This document shows, piece by piece, positions 1-7,514 of a stretch of DNA of 64,000 bases. The position numbers and the translations under genes are program-made. Origin of the DNA: Streptomyces sp. PCS3-D2 (GTDB lineage Bacteria; Actinomycetota; Actinomycetes; Streptomycetales; Streptomycetaceae); NCBI RefSeq assembly GCF_000612545.2, contig NZ_CP097800.1, positions 4,007,001 through 4,071,000 on the forward strand. The letters are read 5' to 3'. Position 1 is the stretch's first letter, and the number at the start of each line of letters is the position of its first letter. Under the pieces are notes generated by a model. It was given only the letters and a program-made list of their open reading frames with translations. It made no database searches and was not told the origin of the DNA.

Positions 1-178
1 TACGGCTCCGCAGCAGCCGGCGCACCGCCGAGGGCGGGGCGGGCTCCGGGGCGGGGATCCGGTCCGGGCCTCCGACGAAGGCCGCCACCGCCGACGGCGC
101 CGCTGTCGGCGTCGCCGTTCCCTCGTCGCCGGCCGCGGTGTTCTCGTCCGATCCGAGTCCGTTCACGTTCGCGCTCAC
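1..178 (-). CDS. Hypothetical protein, N-terminal fragment cut by window edge
   Basis: A GTG start at 178 opens a reading frame that runs leftward off the window. It encodes about 59 residues rich in Ala, Pro, Gly and Glu, ending in an Arg-rich stretch (AVRRLLRSR) at the edge. The GTG overlaps the TGA stop of the upstream gene (175-177) as GTGA, so the two genes are probably translationally coupled and co-transcribed. The Arg-rich end could be the cytoplasmic side of a membrane segment lying outside the window; this is a guess. No family is recognisable from the visible part. Confidence 0.6.
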   Translation of the reverse strand, partial: MSANVNGLGSDENTAAGDEGTATPTAAPSAVAAFVGGPDRIPAPEPAPPSAVRRLLRSR

Positions 179-1254
179 GCGTTCTCTCCTGCCGTGCATC
201 CGATGCGCCCGCTGACGGACTTGACGAAGTTCGCGAACACCTGCTCGCCGCCGGGGACGGCCCGGCCGGCCAGCGCGGGGCCGATGTTCCCGTAGAACAC
301 CGTCGGCCGTCCGTCACAGGTGGCCCGTACGAGGCCGTGGCCGGCGCCCTCCGGAAGCCCGTCGAAGAGGGTCGCCATCCGCGGCTCGGACGCCATCACG
401 AACTGGGCGGCCGGCTCTTCGGGTACGCCGCGCACGCGCGACACCACCGAGCACGTGTGGAGGTGTGCGGCGACCACACCGATCCGCTGGCGGTAGGTGG
501 ACTCCTTCCCGAATTCGAAGGTCACCCCGGGAATCCGGCACAGAGGAGTCGAGGCCCCGTCCTCCTCCTCGGCGGTGACCGCCATGGGCGACGTCGAGCG
601 CAGCGGTTTGTCGGGCTTGCACCCCGCCTTCGCCATGGTGGTGTCGGCCGCGTCCAGCAGCATCCGTGCCACATCCATGCGGCTGCCGATGGCGAAGGGC
701 ATGGCCTTCTTGCCGAGATGGCCGTCGCCCCAGCCCTCGCTGCGCAGCGTGACCACGGACGGCCTGCCGGACACGTCGCAGGCTTCGGGAAGCACGAGCA
801 TGGCCCGGTCGCCGGCGACCAGCCCGCTCAGACCGTCCGGCAGCGGCGAGGCGGAACCGTCGAAGAAGTGGGCCAGCCACGCCCGGCGTTCCTCGGCCGC
901 GGCAGGGAGGGGCCCGTATGCCAGGGTGACGCGCTCGTCGAAGTTCAGCGGGTCGTCCGAGTCGTCGTCGGCGACGGACGAGGAGATGGTGACCGTGCAG
1001 GTGGCGTTCGGTGCGGTGGCCGAGGGCGGAGCCGACTCCTCTGCCCGCCGCTCGGATTCGGACTTCCCCAGCGCCTTCTCGCCGAGGAAGTCCGGACCGC
1101 TGTCCTCCTGCCATGCTCCCCAGCAGTAGCTCGCCCGGAAGGGCCAACTGCCGGTTGCACTGGCACCGTAGAGGCAGGCACCCGCGACGAGCACCGCCGC
1201 GCCTGCCGCGATGCCGGCGGCCCTTCGCCGTCCGATACCGATACCGATACCCAT
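175..1254 (-). CDS. Secreted or membrane-anchored hypothetical protein
   Basis: This is a 359-residue protein of unknown function. The ATG at 1254 is preceded by a good ribosome binding site (GGGGGA, 5 nt away). Residues 1-11 are a Gly/Ile repeat followed by RRR, then about 20 hydrophobic residues, which fits an uncleaved signal anchor or signal peptide; the rest is soluble and probably outside the membrane. A Ser/Asp-rich linker sits near residues 75-105 and several Cys are spread through the C-terminal half, which could form disulfides. It overlaps the next gene by GTGA, so both are likely made from one mRNA. I do not recognise the family. Confidence 0.7.
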   Translation of the reverse strand: MGIGIGIGRRRAAGIAAGAAVLVAGACLYGASATGSWPFRASYCWGAWQEDSGPDFLGEKALGKSESERRAEESAPPSATAPNATCTVTISSSVADDDSDDPLNFDERVTLAYGPLPAAAEERRAWLAHFFDGSASPLPDGLSGLVAGDRAMLVLPEACDVSGRPSVVTLRSEGWGDGHLGKKAMPFAIGSRMDVARMLLDAADTTMAKAGCKPDKPLRSTSPMAVTAEEEDGASTPLCRIPGVTFEFGKESTYRQRIGVVAAHLHTCSVVSRVRGVPEEPAAQFVMASEPRMATLFDGLPEGAGHGLVRATCDGRPTVFYGNIGPALAGRAVPGGEQVFANFVKSVSGRIGCTAGENA

Positions 1255-1421
1255 GTCATTCCCCCGTGTGAACCCGCGTGGATCAGAACAAACGCACTGA
1301 TGGTAATTTCCGGCGCGGCAGAGCAGTTGAGGGCCCCCGGCCGGCAGCGGTTCGGCGGCGGAGCGCAGGGTGTGGGCTGCCGACCTGCCCGCGGGCCGGC
1401 CGGCTCCGTGGGCGAAGAGGC

Positions 1422-2282
1422 TCAGTGGTCGAAGAGGCTCTTGCGGGCCAACTGCTCCGCCTCCATGGCCGCGATGGCGTCACGGCAGGCGTTGGCGAAC
1501 TTCCAGAAGTCCGCGTTGGCGGTGGCCGCACGGTTGCTCGCACCGGAGAAGGTGCCGAAGAGGCTCCGGCGGAGCTCCGTGGTCATCTCCAGCTGGCCGC
1601 CGCCCTCGCCCGTCAGGGTGCGGTTGCAGATGTTCGCCGGGAGGTCGCCGTTGAGGTCCTCCGGGTCGTTGCCGAGCACCTGGAAGCCGGCGTTGCCCAG
1701 CTTCGCGGACAGCAGTTGGCGGAAGCGGGTGTTGAGCCCGCCGACCACGACCGCCTCGGGCCGGATGGTGGGAGCGCCGGCTTGCGCTGCGGTGCAGCCG
1801 TGCAGGCTGAGGACGTTGGCGCTGCCGGCGGCCATGGAACGGGCGACCGGGTCGTCGCAGTGCGAGGCGGTGACGTGCAGCTCGCCGTTGTTGGAGGGGC
1901 GCATGCCTTCGAGCATCCAGTAGTCGTACACCGGGGCGCCCGCCGTCACGGGGGCGAGCGTGTCGGGCCGGTAGCCCGCTATGCCCAGGCAGAGTTCGGA
2001 CGTGCCCATCTCGATTCCGCCGCCGTGGATGGCCAGCACGGTGGTCAGACGGGGGCGGGGCGTGGTGGCCCTGTCGTGGTCGGAGACCTCGTGCCGCTTG
2101 AAGCGGCGGGCGAAGTCCTCGCCCTCGACCGTCTTCGCGTACAGGTCCGAGTTCGAGTTGTACGTGTCGCCTCCGGCGGCGGCGGCCGGAGTCGCGGTGA
2201 GTCCGGTCAGCAGCGGGCCGCCCGCGGCTGCCGCCACGAGGGAGGTGAGGACGGTCCTGCGACTGGTGTGGGACTGGGACAT
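1422..2282 (-). CDS. Poly-gamma-glutamate hydrolase family protein, Tat-exported
   Basis: A 286-residue protein starting at ATG 2282 (MSQSHTSRRTVLTSL). The start was chosen because it gives a twin-arginine signal, a hydrophobic Ala-rich core and an Ala cleavage region, and upstream codons are unconvincing. The mature part has AIHGGGIEMGTSEL and a later SHCDDP element. These resemble the zinc-binding, carboxypeptidase-like fold of phage PghP/YmaC-type enzymes (DUF867), which cut poly-gamma-glutamate. Tat export implies folding in the cytoplasm, possibly with metal bound. Substrate in this organism is inferred from family only. It stands alone, 217 bp from the next gene. Confidence 0.75.
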   Translation of the reverse strand: MSQSHTSRRTVLTSLVAAAAGGPLLTGLTATPAAAAGGDTYNSNSDLYAKTVEGEDFARRFKRHEVSDHDRATTPRPRLTTVLAIHGGGIEMGTSELCLGIAGYRPDTLAPVTAGAPVYDYWMLEGMRPSNNGELHVTASHCDDPVARSMAAGSANVLSLHGCTAAQAGAPTIRPEAVVVGGLNTRFRQLLSAKLGNAGFQVLGNDPEDLNGDLPANICNRTLTGEGGGQLEMTTELRRSLFGTFSGASNRAATANADFWKFANACRDAIAAMEAEQLARKSLFDH

Positions 2283-2500
2283 CGTTGTTCCTTCGGTCTG
2301 TGCGGGCCGGTCCACGGACGGGCACCACGCCGGATCGTTGGCACGGAACCGGGAAGGACCGCATGCCACACGATGGCGTGACCGAACAGTCGGATCCCCC
2401 CATCCGATGGCCCGAACCTTAGCGGGTGTCGGACGGGACGGGCATGCGGGCTATCCGTCCACCAGCTCTCACGCCGCTGGTCGGAGGTGCCTGCGTCCAC

Positions 2501-3508
2501 TCAGGCGGGCGGCCCGGACCGGGAGTTCGCCGGCAGTGTCCTCGTCATCTCCCGGGAGTTGCGCCAGGCATCGGACGGACCCGGTTCGGCGCGTACCGCG
2601 CGGGAACCGCTTCGTGGGGGGTCTGCGTCCGGGCGCGGGGTGCCGTGGAAGACCTGGCTGGTGTGCCAGGAGCGGTGGTGCGCCGCCACGGGGCGGACGC
2701 CCGGCTGCGGGCCGATGAGTGGACGGCCCGCGAGTGCTATGACGTGCGCGCGGGCGGCGGGGCTGTGTCCGATGAAGCGCTGCGAGACGAGGATGCGGTG
2801 GCCGTCGCCGACCCCGAGGACGCCCTTGTCGAAGAGCTTGTGGTGCAGCGCGCACAGGCACAGGCCGTTGTCGACCTCGTCGGGGCCGTCGAACGCCCAC
2901 CAGCGCACGTGCGCGGCCTCCAGCCCGACCGGAACCGTCCCGATCCGCCCGTCGTAGCCGCAGAAGGCGCACTGGTACTCGTAGGCCGTCAGCACCAGCT
3001 CCCGCATCCGCCGGTCCCTTTGCCGCCGCGCCGGAGACAGCACTCCGGTCTCCGCCGGCTCCGGCTCCAGGCCGATCGCTTCGCACAGTTCGCCGTGCAG
3101 GGAGGGCGGGAAGTGCAGGTCGAGCAGTACGCGCGCCATCCGGCCCAGCAGTGACGGCTCCCGCCGCAGTGCCGCCCGCAGTTCCGGCGCCAGCCGCCCG
3201 ACCGCCCCGGCCGCCCGCAGCTCCCGCACCGCTGGTCCGGGGCTGCCGGGCCCGCGGTCGGTGCGGACCTCCCACACGCCGTCGCCGGCCAGGTGGTGGA
3301 AGGGGTAGGCGGGCGTCGTCCTGTGGGGCGGGCCGTACTCGGCCAGCAGCCGCTTCAGGTCCTCCTCCACCGCGCTGTAGAGCAGTCCGCCGTCGGCATC
3401 CTGCTGGAACCTGCCGAGGGCGTAGAGGAGGAGCAGCGGTTTGTGGGGAGCGCGCGCCCCGCCTCTGGTCCACTGCCTCAGCGTCGCGGTCCGCTCCAGC
3501 CAGTCCAT
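2501..3508 (-). CDS. Phosphorothioate-DNA-dependent HNH restriction endonuclease (ScoMcrA/SprMcrA type)
   Basis: A 335-residue two-domain protein. Residues 1-150 look like the sulfur-binding domain of type IV restriction enzymes that recognise DnD-phosphorothioated DNA: an RAPHKPLLLLYAL segment at about 18-31 and a YPFHHL...DGVWEV segment at about 68-81. Residues 175-245 form an HNH nuclease: CxxC at 180-183, EAAH (H200), DNG (N214) and LHH (H222/H223). The last ~45 residues are a basic, disordered-looking tail. The expected role is cutting incoming modified DNA. No dnd genes are in the window, consistent with a restriction-only host. The family call is from remembered motif patterns; nuclease assignment is firmer than the sulfur-binding assignment. 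Confidence 0.75.
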   Translation of the reverse strand: MDWLERTATLRQWTRGGARAPHKPLLLLYALGRFQQDADGGLLYSAVEEDLKRLLAEYGPPHRTTPAYPFHHLAGDGVWEVRTDRGPGSPGPAVRELRAAGAVGRLAPELRAALRREPSLLGRMARVLLDLHFPPSLHGELCEAIGLEPEPAETGVLSPARRQRDRRMRELVLTAYEYQCAFCGYDGRIGTVPVGLEAAHVRWWAFDGPDEVDNGLCLCALHHKLFDKGVLGVGDGHRILVSQRFIGHSPAARAHVIALAGRPLIGPQPGVRPVAAHHRSWHTSQVFHGTPRPDADPPRSGSRAVRAEPGPSDAWRNSREMTRTLPANSRSGPPA

Positions 3509-3693
3509 GACCGGCGATCGTAGTGGCGCCGCGGCGAGAAGCCCGAAGCGAGCGGGATCGGAGAAGAGCCCGTCACGAGGCCGCGGCGGTGGGGTGGTTG
3601 CCGATCGCGGCGTGCACCCGTTGGCCCCGACGCTCGCCGCTCCCCAAGGAGCCTGGTGCGCCGCGAGAAATGTCGTGAATGTGGCAAGTGAAT

Positions 3694-3948
3694 GAGGCCG
3701 AAACTGAGATCAGGACATGCAGAAGACCCCGGCCGCTAGAGCGGTCCGGGGTCTTCGTTTCGCCTGTTCAGGCAACTGCGGAGGATACGAGATGCGAACT
3801 CGTGAGGGGTTGCCCCCCCCACACGCTTTCCCACTGTGCGTACGGGTGTCCGGCTGGAGTCGTACTCGTCCTGACCTGCGGCGAAGCGGTGTGATGGCCT
3901 CGGTCCGGATGGCCCTGGACGAAGGCGAATGCAACCAGAACCGCAACC
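3694..3948. repeat. Attachment-site scar C (tRNA-Ser 3' end plus terminator and arm-type repeats)
   Basis: This 255-bp block is organised like the genuine tRNA-Ser locus at 7055-7221. It has a GAGGCC-6 nt-GAGATC repeat (3694-3711), a strong hairpin (3720-3756, GAAGACCCCGG stem), then a copy of the tRNA-Ser(GGA) 3' part from the discriminator to the anticodon loop (3779-3831). Similarity to the tRNA stops there. A further segment shared with scar B leads to a GCAACC-AGAACC-GCAACC repeat (3931-3948). The tRNA copy has a T-loop change and extra Cs, so it is dead. It is read as an att site left by an element that integrated into the tRNA. Confidence 0.8.
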
Positions 3949-3957
3949 ACTGCCCGA

Positions 3958-4380
3958 CTACTTGCGGCTCTCCGGGCCGTACCACTGGAGGGGTTGGCCG
4001 GTGACCGCGGCGATGCACTCGAAGTCGTGGTCACGGTGCAGGAGGGTGAGGCCCTGCAACTCGGCGGTTGCGGCGACGACGAGATCGACTGCACCAGCGC
4101 TGCGGTGCTTGCCCTGTTTCGTGAGGGCCTCCTGTACCTGCCAGGCCCGGTCATAGGCCCGGTCGTCGACCGGGACCCAGCCGAAGATCAGCCGGACGTC
4201 CTCGATGCCCCGCGCTCTGTCGGCGGCCGATCGGGCGCTGTAGAAGAACTCCAGCTCCGTGATGGGGCATGTGGCGATCAGGCCGGCTGCTGCTGCCTGG
4301 TCCCAGCCGTACTGCTCCGCGTCGCCCCGCAGGAAGCGGGCGAGGGCGCTGGTGTCCATCAGGTAGAGAGCAGCGTTCAC
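3958..4380 (-). CDS. vapC: PIN-domain toxin, VapC family
   Basis: A 140-residue PIN ribonuclease, the likely toxin of a type II toxin-antitoxin pair. The acidic residues expected for Mg2+ binding are present: D9 in LMDTSALAR, E42/E44 in ITELE, D99 in AGAVDLVVAAT and D117/D119 in HRDHDFE. Length is normal for VapC. The GTG start (4380) overlaps the antitoxin stop as GTGA, so translation is coupled. In the family these enzymes cut tRNA or rRNA; the target here is unknown. The pair sits between two att scars, so it is cargo of a former integrated element. Confidence 0.88.
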   Translation of the reverse strand: MNAALYLMDTSALARFLRGDAEQYGWDQAAAAGLIATCPITELEFFYSARSAADRARGIEDVRLIFGWVPVDDRAYDRAWQVQEALTKQGKHRSAGAVDLVVAATAELQGLTLLHRDHDFECIAAVTGQPLQWYGPESRK

Positions 4381-4592
4381 CGTCGGTAGTTCCTCTTTTC
4401 CTCGAACAGCGTCAGGTCGAACGCGCCTTCGTCGGCCGCGGCGCGCAGGCGGGTCAAGGCCAGCGCGCGCCGCCTGTTCTCCAGTACCTCGCGCAGGGCC
4501 GTGTTGACCGTCTCCTTCTTGGTACTGGTCCCCAGAGCCTTGGCCACGTCCGCGACCAGCTCGTCATCGAGGTCGATCACCGTGCGACTCAT
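4377..4592 (-). CDS. vapB: VapB-like antitoxin
   Basis: A 71-residue protein read from ATG 4592 (MSRTVIDLDDELV). A longer reading from 4613 is possible, but this start matches VapB-family N termini. Residues 1-40 fit a ribbon-helix-helix DNA-binding unit (TVIDLDDELVADVAKALGT, then TVNTALREVLE). The C-terminal tail is charged and should wrap the toxin. It precedes and overlaps the PIN toxin gene. The A+T-rich stretch just upstream (4604-4640), with GTAT...ATAC half-sites, is a plausible autoregulatory operator, as is usual for such pairs. Confidence 0.85.
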   Translation of the reverse strand: MSRTVIDLDDELVADVAKALGTSTKKETVNTALREVLENRRRALALTRLRAAADEGAFDLTLFEEKRNYRR

Positions 4593-4865
4593 GGTACACC
4601 TCCTTGATATCAAGTATGGAGAAAACTATACCTCTCATAGGTCATCGCTGCGCCGTGTTCTCTTCCTCGTGGCTGCCGGGTGTCCACGGCAGGCTCGGGT
4701 GGAGGTTCCGGAGGGGTGAACGGGCCGCACTCCGTCAGGGTGGGGGTGGTGTCGGAATCTGCTCGGTGCGGGAGGGGCATCCGGATGCTCGTTGGCCGGG
4801 CATGAGGTGAAGCGCTCTCGACTCGGTGTGAGGCTATCGACATGCACCTTATGTCGGATATAAAC

Positions 4866-5118
4866 GCAACCAGAACTGCAACCAGAGCATGCCGAAGATC
4901 CGGACCGCATTCGGCGGTCCGGATCTTCGTTTCGCCTGTTCAGGCGACTGCGGAGGATGCGAGATGCGAACTCGTGAGGGGTTGCCCCCCACACGCTTTC
5001 CAAATGTTCGCACGGGGGTCCGGCGGGGGCCGTGGGCGTCCTGACCTGCGGCGGAACGTTCGGTCCAGACCCGTCCGAACACTCTCGGACGGAGGCGAAT
5101 GAGACCAGGACTGAGACC
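4866..5118. repeat. Attachment-site scar B (tRNA-Ser 3' end plus terminator and arm-type repeats)
   Basis: A 253-bp block almost colinear with scar C. It holds GCAACC-AGAACT-GCAACC (4866-4883), a perfect hairpin (4892-4928) and the tRNA-Ser 3' part from discriminator to anticodon loop (4951-5003). A segment homologous to scar C follows, ending in GAGACC-AGGACT-GAGACC (5101-5118). The hairpin stem differs in sequence from those of scar C and the real tRNA but still pairs fully. This suggests each copy once served as a working tRNA terminator. The tRNA copy carries a T-loop change and lacks the 5' half, so it is not a functional tRNA. Confidence 0.8.
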
Positions 5119-5164
5119 AGCCTGCCCCGGCTGCCGGTGATCACTGAGAGACGGACGAAGCCGG

Positions 5165-6238
5165 TCAGGTGGGTGAGGAATCCCGGCCTTGGAGCGCGTG
5201 CCCCGCGATTGCGGCGATCTGTTTGACCTGCTCTCGCAGCTGGACGAGTTCTGCGGTCTGTTGCCGTCCTGCCACGGTCTCGGACAGGGCGGCGATGACG
5301 GTTTCCTCGTGGTCGCCGGTGCCGAGCACCTGGGCGGAACGGCGGAGCAGGGCGGCGTTCACGCTGACCGAGTGGTTCGACTCCGGTGCCGACGGGGTGG
5401 TGGGCTCAGGGACCTGCCTGGCCTTGCGGAAGGATGCGGATGCTGCCGGAACAGGCGTGGGTTCGGCCGTCGGCGGGGGTTCGAACGCAACAGTGTCGGG
5501 GCTGCCGAGCACCGTGACCGCTGGCTTTCGGTAGCAGACGCCTCTCCCCGCCTTGGTCGTGTAGACGACGAGCTCCAGGGTGAGGTCACAGACGGCCGGG
5601 CCGTTGACCCGTTCCAGCGCGTCCGTCAGGTCGGAGAGCTGCGCGGCCATCTGCCACGAGTGCGTCATGAAGTGGAATGCGCCGAGCCCGGGTGCCGCTG
5701 CGATCCGGAAGGTGATGTCGACGCAGGGCATCGGGCCGCGCCCGTGCCGGGCTGCCAGCTTCCTGTCCTCAAGCAGTGGAGGGCAGCCGCAGGGCTGGCC
5801 CTTCTTCTCTTCCGGTGACAGGAGCTCCACGCCGTTGCAATCGTGGATGATGCCCGTACGGCCCCGGAGGACCATGTGTGCCGCCACCGCCTCGGGCCCG
5901 TTCATGAGAACGCGTACGCTCTCGCGGCTCGTCAGCACTTCGTAGGCAAGACCAGCCCCTCCTGTCCCTTCGTTCGGTTGAGGTTCGCCACCCAGGAGGT
6001 GGGCGACACGGGCGGCCACATCAGCATCGTCGGTGGTGACACGCCAGGCATCCAGAGCCTGGGGCAGCCCATCGGATATCCGCCCCGTGTGGAAGCGTCC
6101 GGCTCGGGCGGCTGAGCCAAACGGGCATCGCTGTCGCCGGCAGGCAGCGGCTGCCGCATCGCTGGCGCTGACTCGGCGGATGAGTCCCGTCGAAGCTCGG
6201 ATTCGGGTCGTTTCCGACCCTCTCCAGGGCCGTCCGGC
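5165..6238 (-). pseudogene. 5'-truncated phiC31 gp3-like recombination directionality factor family gene
   Basis: The first usable start is GTG 6019, giving 284 residues. The frame stays open to a stop at 6239-6241, and the upstream part still encodes family-like sequence: GRFHTGRISDG, then LDAWRVTTDDADVAARVAHLLGG. No ATG, GTG or TTG lies there, so the start of the gene has been lost. Further conserved-looking parts are GRTGIIHDCNGVELLSPEE, the Cys-containing GQPCGCPPLL, and LELVVYTTKAGR. I place it in the Gp3-like/recombination directionality family found on phages and integrative elements, where such proteins switch a serine integrase to excision. The C-terminal third is a Pro-rich linker plus a short coiled coil. 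Family assignment is from memory. Confidence 0.6.
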
Positions 6239-6291
6239 CTAGGGTGGTCTTCAGGCATGGGCCCGTGGAACACAGCGTGGAGGAGCCGATC

Positions 6292-6579
6292 ATGAGCACT
6301 GCCCCGAATCTGCCACTCCCGCCGCGCAGACCCGAGGAGTCCCATCCTCAGTCCCATCCGCTACGGACGATCCGGGAGATCCGGGAGTCTCTGCCCGAGC
6401 ACCAGCTCGGGCACTTCGATGCCGAGCTGGCCGACACGGACATCGATGCCTTGCCCGACATGCTTCACCGCTGGGCGACGCTGGGTAGCGACGGATTCCT
6501 TGAGCGGCTTACGGCGGCACCCTTCGAGGGTCTGGAGTTCGGCCGGCGGTCCTACGACGATGCGGCGGACGGCGAGTGA
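6292..6579 (+). CDS. Small acidic protein, probable antitoxin of the downstream PIN gene
   Basis: A 95-residue protein from ATG 6292, preceded by a GGAGG-type site at about 6279. It is acidic, with a Pro-rich N terminus and helical segments (IREIRESLPEHQL, FDAELADTDIDALPDML). I recognise no ribbon-helix-helix or AbrB fold. Its stop overlaps the GTG start of the PIN toxin gene (GTGA at 6576-6579), the usual arrangement for an antitoxin gene. The role is inferred from position and size only; the motif pattern could be a less common antitoxin class. Confidence 0.6.
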   Translation: MSTAPNLPLPPRRPEESHPQSHPLRTIREIRESLPEHQLGHFDAELADTDIDALPDMLHRWATLGSDGFLERLTAAPFEGLEFGRRSYDDAADGE

Positions 6580-7005
6580 TCTTTCTGCTCGACATCAATG
6601 TGGTCGCGGAGATCACCACCCGGCCGAAGCCCGCCCCGGCCGTCGTCGCCTGGGCTCGCTCGGTTCCGTCTCCTGCCCTCTACCTGAGCGTCATCACGGT
6701 CGCGGAGATCGAAGCAGGCATTGAGGGAACACCTGATCCGGTGCGGGGTACGGCTTTCGAGCGGGCGCTCACAGACATCCGAGATTCAGTACCGCGACCG
6801 GATCGCCGCCGTCGGCGAGCGGGAGGCACTCGCCTACCTCGCTCTTCACCGGAGGCTCAAGAGTGCCGGAACCAGCATCGATCCCCCTGATGCGCTGATC
6901 GCCGCCACCGCCCTGGCGAACGGCTGGACGCTGGTGAGCCGCAACATCAAGCATCTGGCGCGATCAGGCGCACTCCTGCTGAACCCTTGGGAGTACGAGG
7001 GGTAG
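6576..7005 (+). pseudogene. PIN-domain (VapC/FitB-like) toxin gene broken by a frameshift
   Basis: The first half is read from GTG 6576: MIFLLDINVVAEIT, then WARSVP, then LYLSVITVAEIEAGIE. This is a typical PIN start with the first Asp and the Glu. The second half continues in the +1 frame up to 7005 (LAYLALHRRLKSAG, then DPPDALIAATALANGWTLVSRN), which carries the later acidic residues. The shift falls between about 6750 and 6800. In the first frame the protein would end at 6890 with an unrelated Arg-rich tail. Either the toxin is inactivated or the assembly has a one-base error. The usual LLDTNVV motif also reads LLDINVV. Confidence 0.75.
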
Positions 7006-7054
7006 ATCATCCAGCCTGGAATGTGGCGAACTATCCGCTTTACGTCAAATAAAT

Positions 7055-7072
7055 GAGACCAGAACTGAGACC
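7055..7072. repeat. Arm-type direct repeat near tRNA-Ser
   Basis: GAGACC-AGAACT-GAGACC, a direct repeat with 12-bp period, 65 bp from the tRNA 3' end. The same motif occurs at matching distance in both scars (3694-3711 and 4866-4883) and on their far sides (3931-3948, 5101-5118). It is a candidate integrase arm-binding site. Confidence 0.5.
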
Positions 7073-7078
7073 GCGGAA

Positions 7079-7118
7079 CGACGAAGGACCCGGCCGCTGA
7101 GCGGTCGGGTCCTTCGTT
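7079..7118 (-). terminator. Terminator of tRNA-Ser
   Basis: A CGAAGGACCCG stem pairs with CGGGTCCTTCG around a GC-rich inner loop, just downstream of the tRNA on the minus strand. A T run on the + strand side (CTTCGTTTG) also allows action in the other direction. Confidence 0.7.
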
Positions 7119-7136
7119 TGCCCTGGTGGGCGAGTG

Positions 7137-7221
7137 CGGAGGATACGAGATTCGAACTCGTGAGGGGTTGCCCCCAACACGCTTTCCAAGCGTGCGCCCT
7201 AGGCCTCTAGGCGAATCCTCC
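7137..7221 (-). tRNA. tRNA-Ser (GGA)
   Basis: An 85-nt class II tRNA: acceptor GGAGGAT/ATCCTCC, anticodon stem CACGC/GCGTG with loop TTGGAAA (anticodon GGA at 7185-7187 on the complement), a long variable arm and GTTCGAATC T-loop. CCA is not encoded. It is the target of repeated site-specific integration, as shown by the two partial copies at 3779-3831 and 4951-5003. Confidence 0.95.
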
Positions 7222-7344
7222 GCCGCAAACAATACAAGACGTGGAGGGGTGCTCGCGAACGTGATCGTTCGGAGGGGATCCGGCGGGGTCGGCTCGGGGG
7301 GTGGGGGCGCGGGCGGGGTCGATACCGGGGGCGTGGATCCGCTA

Positions 7345-7440
7345 GGGTGGGGCCCAGCCCCTCACGTGGCGCTATCTCACCCAACTCCCCCAGGGCCGGA
7401 AGGCAGCAAGGGTAAGTGGGCTCTGGCGGGTGCGTGGGGG
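7345..7440 (+). ncRNA. ffs: Signal recognition particle RNA (small bacterial type)
   Basis: The segment CAGGGCCGGAAGGCAGCAAGG (two overlapping conserved parts at about 7392-7411) carries the GGAA tetraloop and asymmetric internal loop that bind Ffh. Flanking GC-rich arms (CCCAGCCCCTCACG and GCGGGTGCGTGGGG) form the long helix. The RNA is the scaffold of co-translational membrane targeting. Its place directly upstream of dnaX is conserved in actinobacteria. The ends are approximate. Confidence 0.88.
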
Positions 7441-7514
7441 GCGCTTTGCGTTCCGGAGGCCTGCGCGGCGCCGGCGGGCCGCCGCTGTCGGTGGGCCCGG
7501 ATAACCTCGTAGAC

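Noticed and set aside
4635-5144. 169-codon frame over scar B
   Set aside because: Its translation consists of att repeats and tRNA remnants; similar artefact frames occur over scar C.
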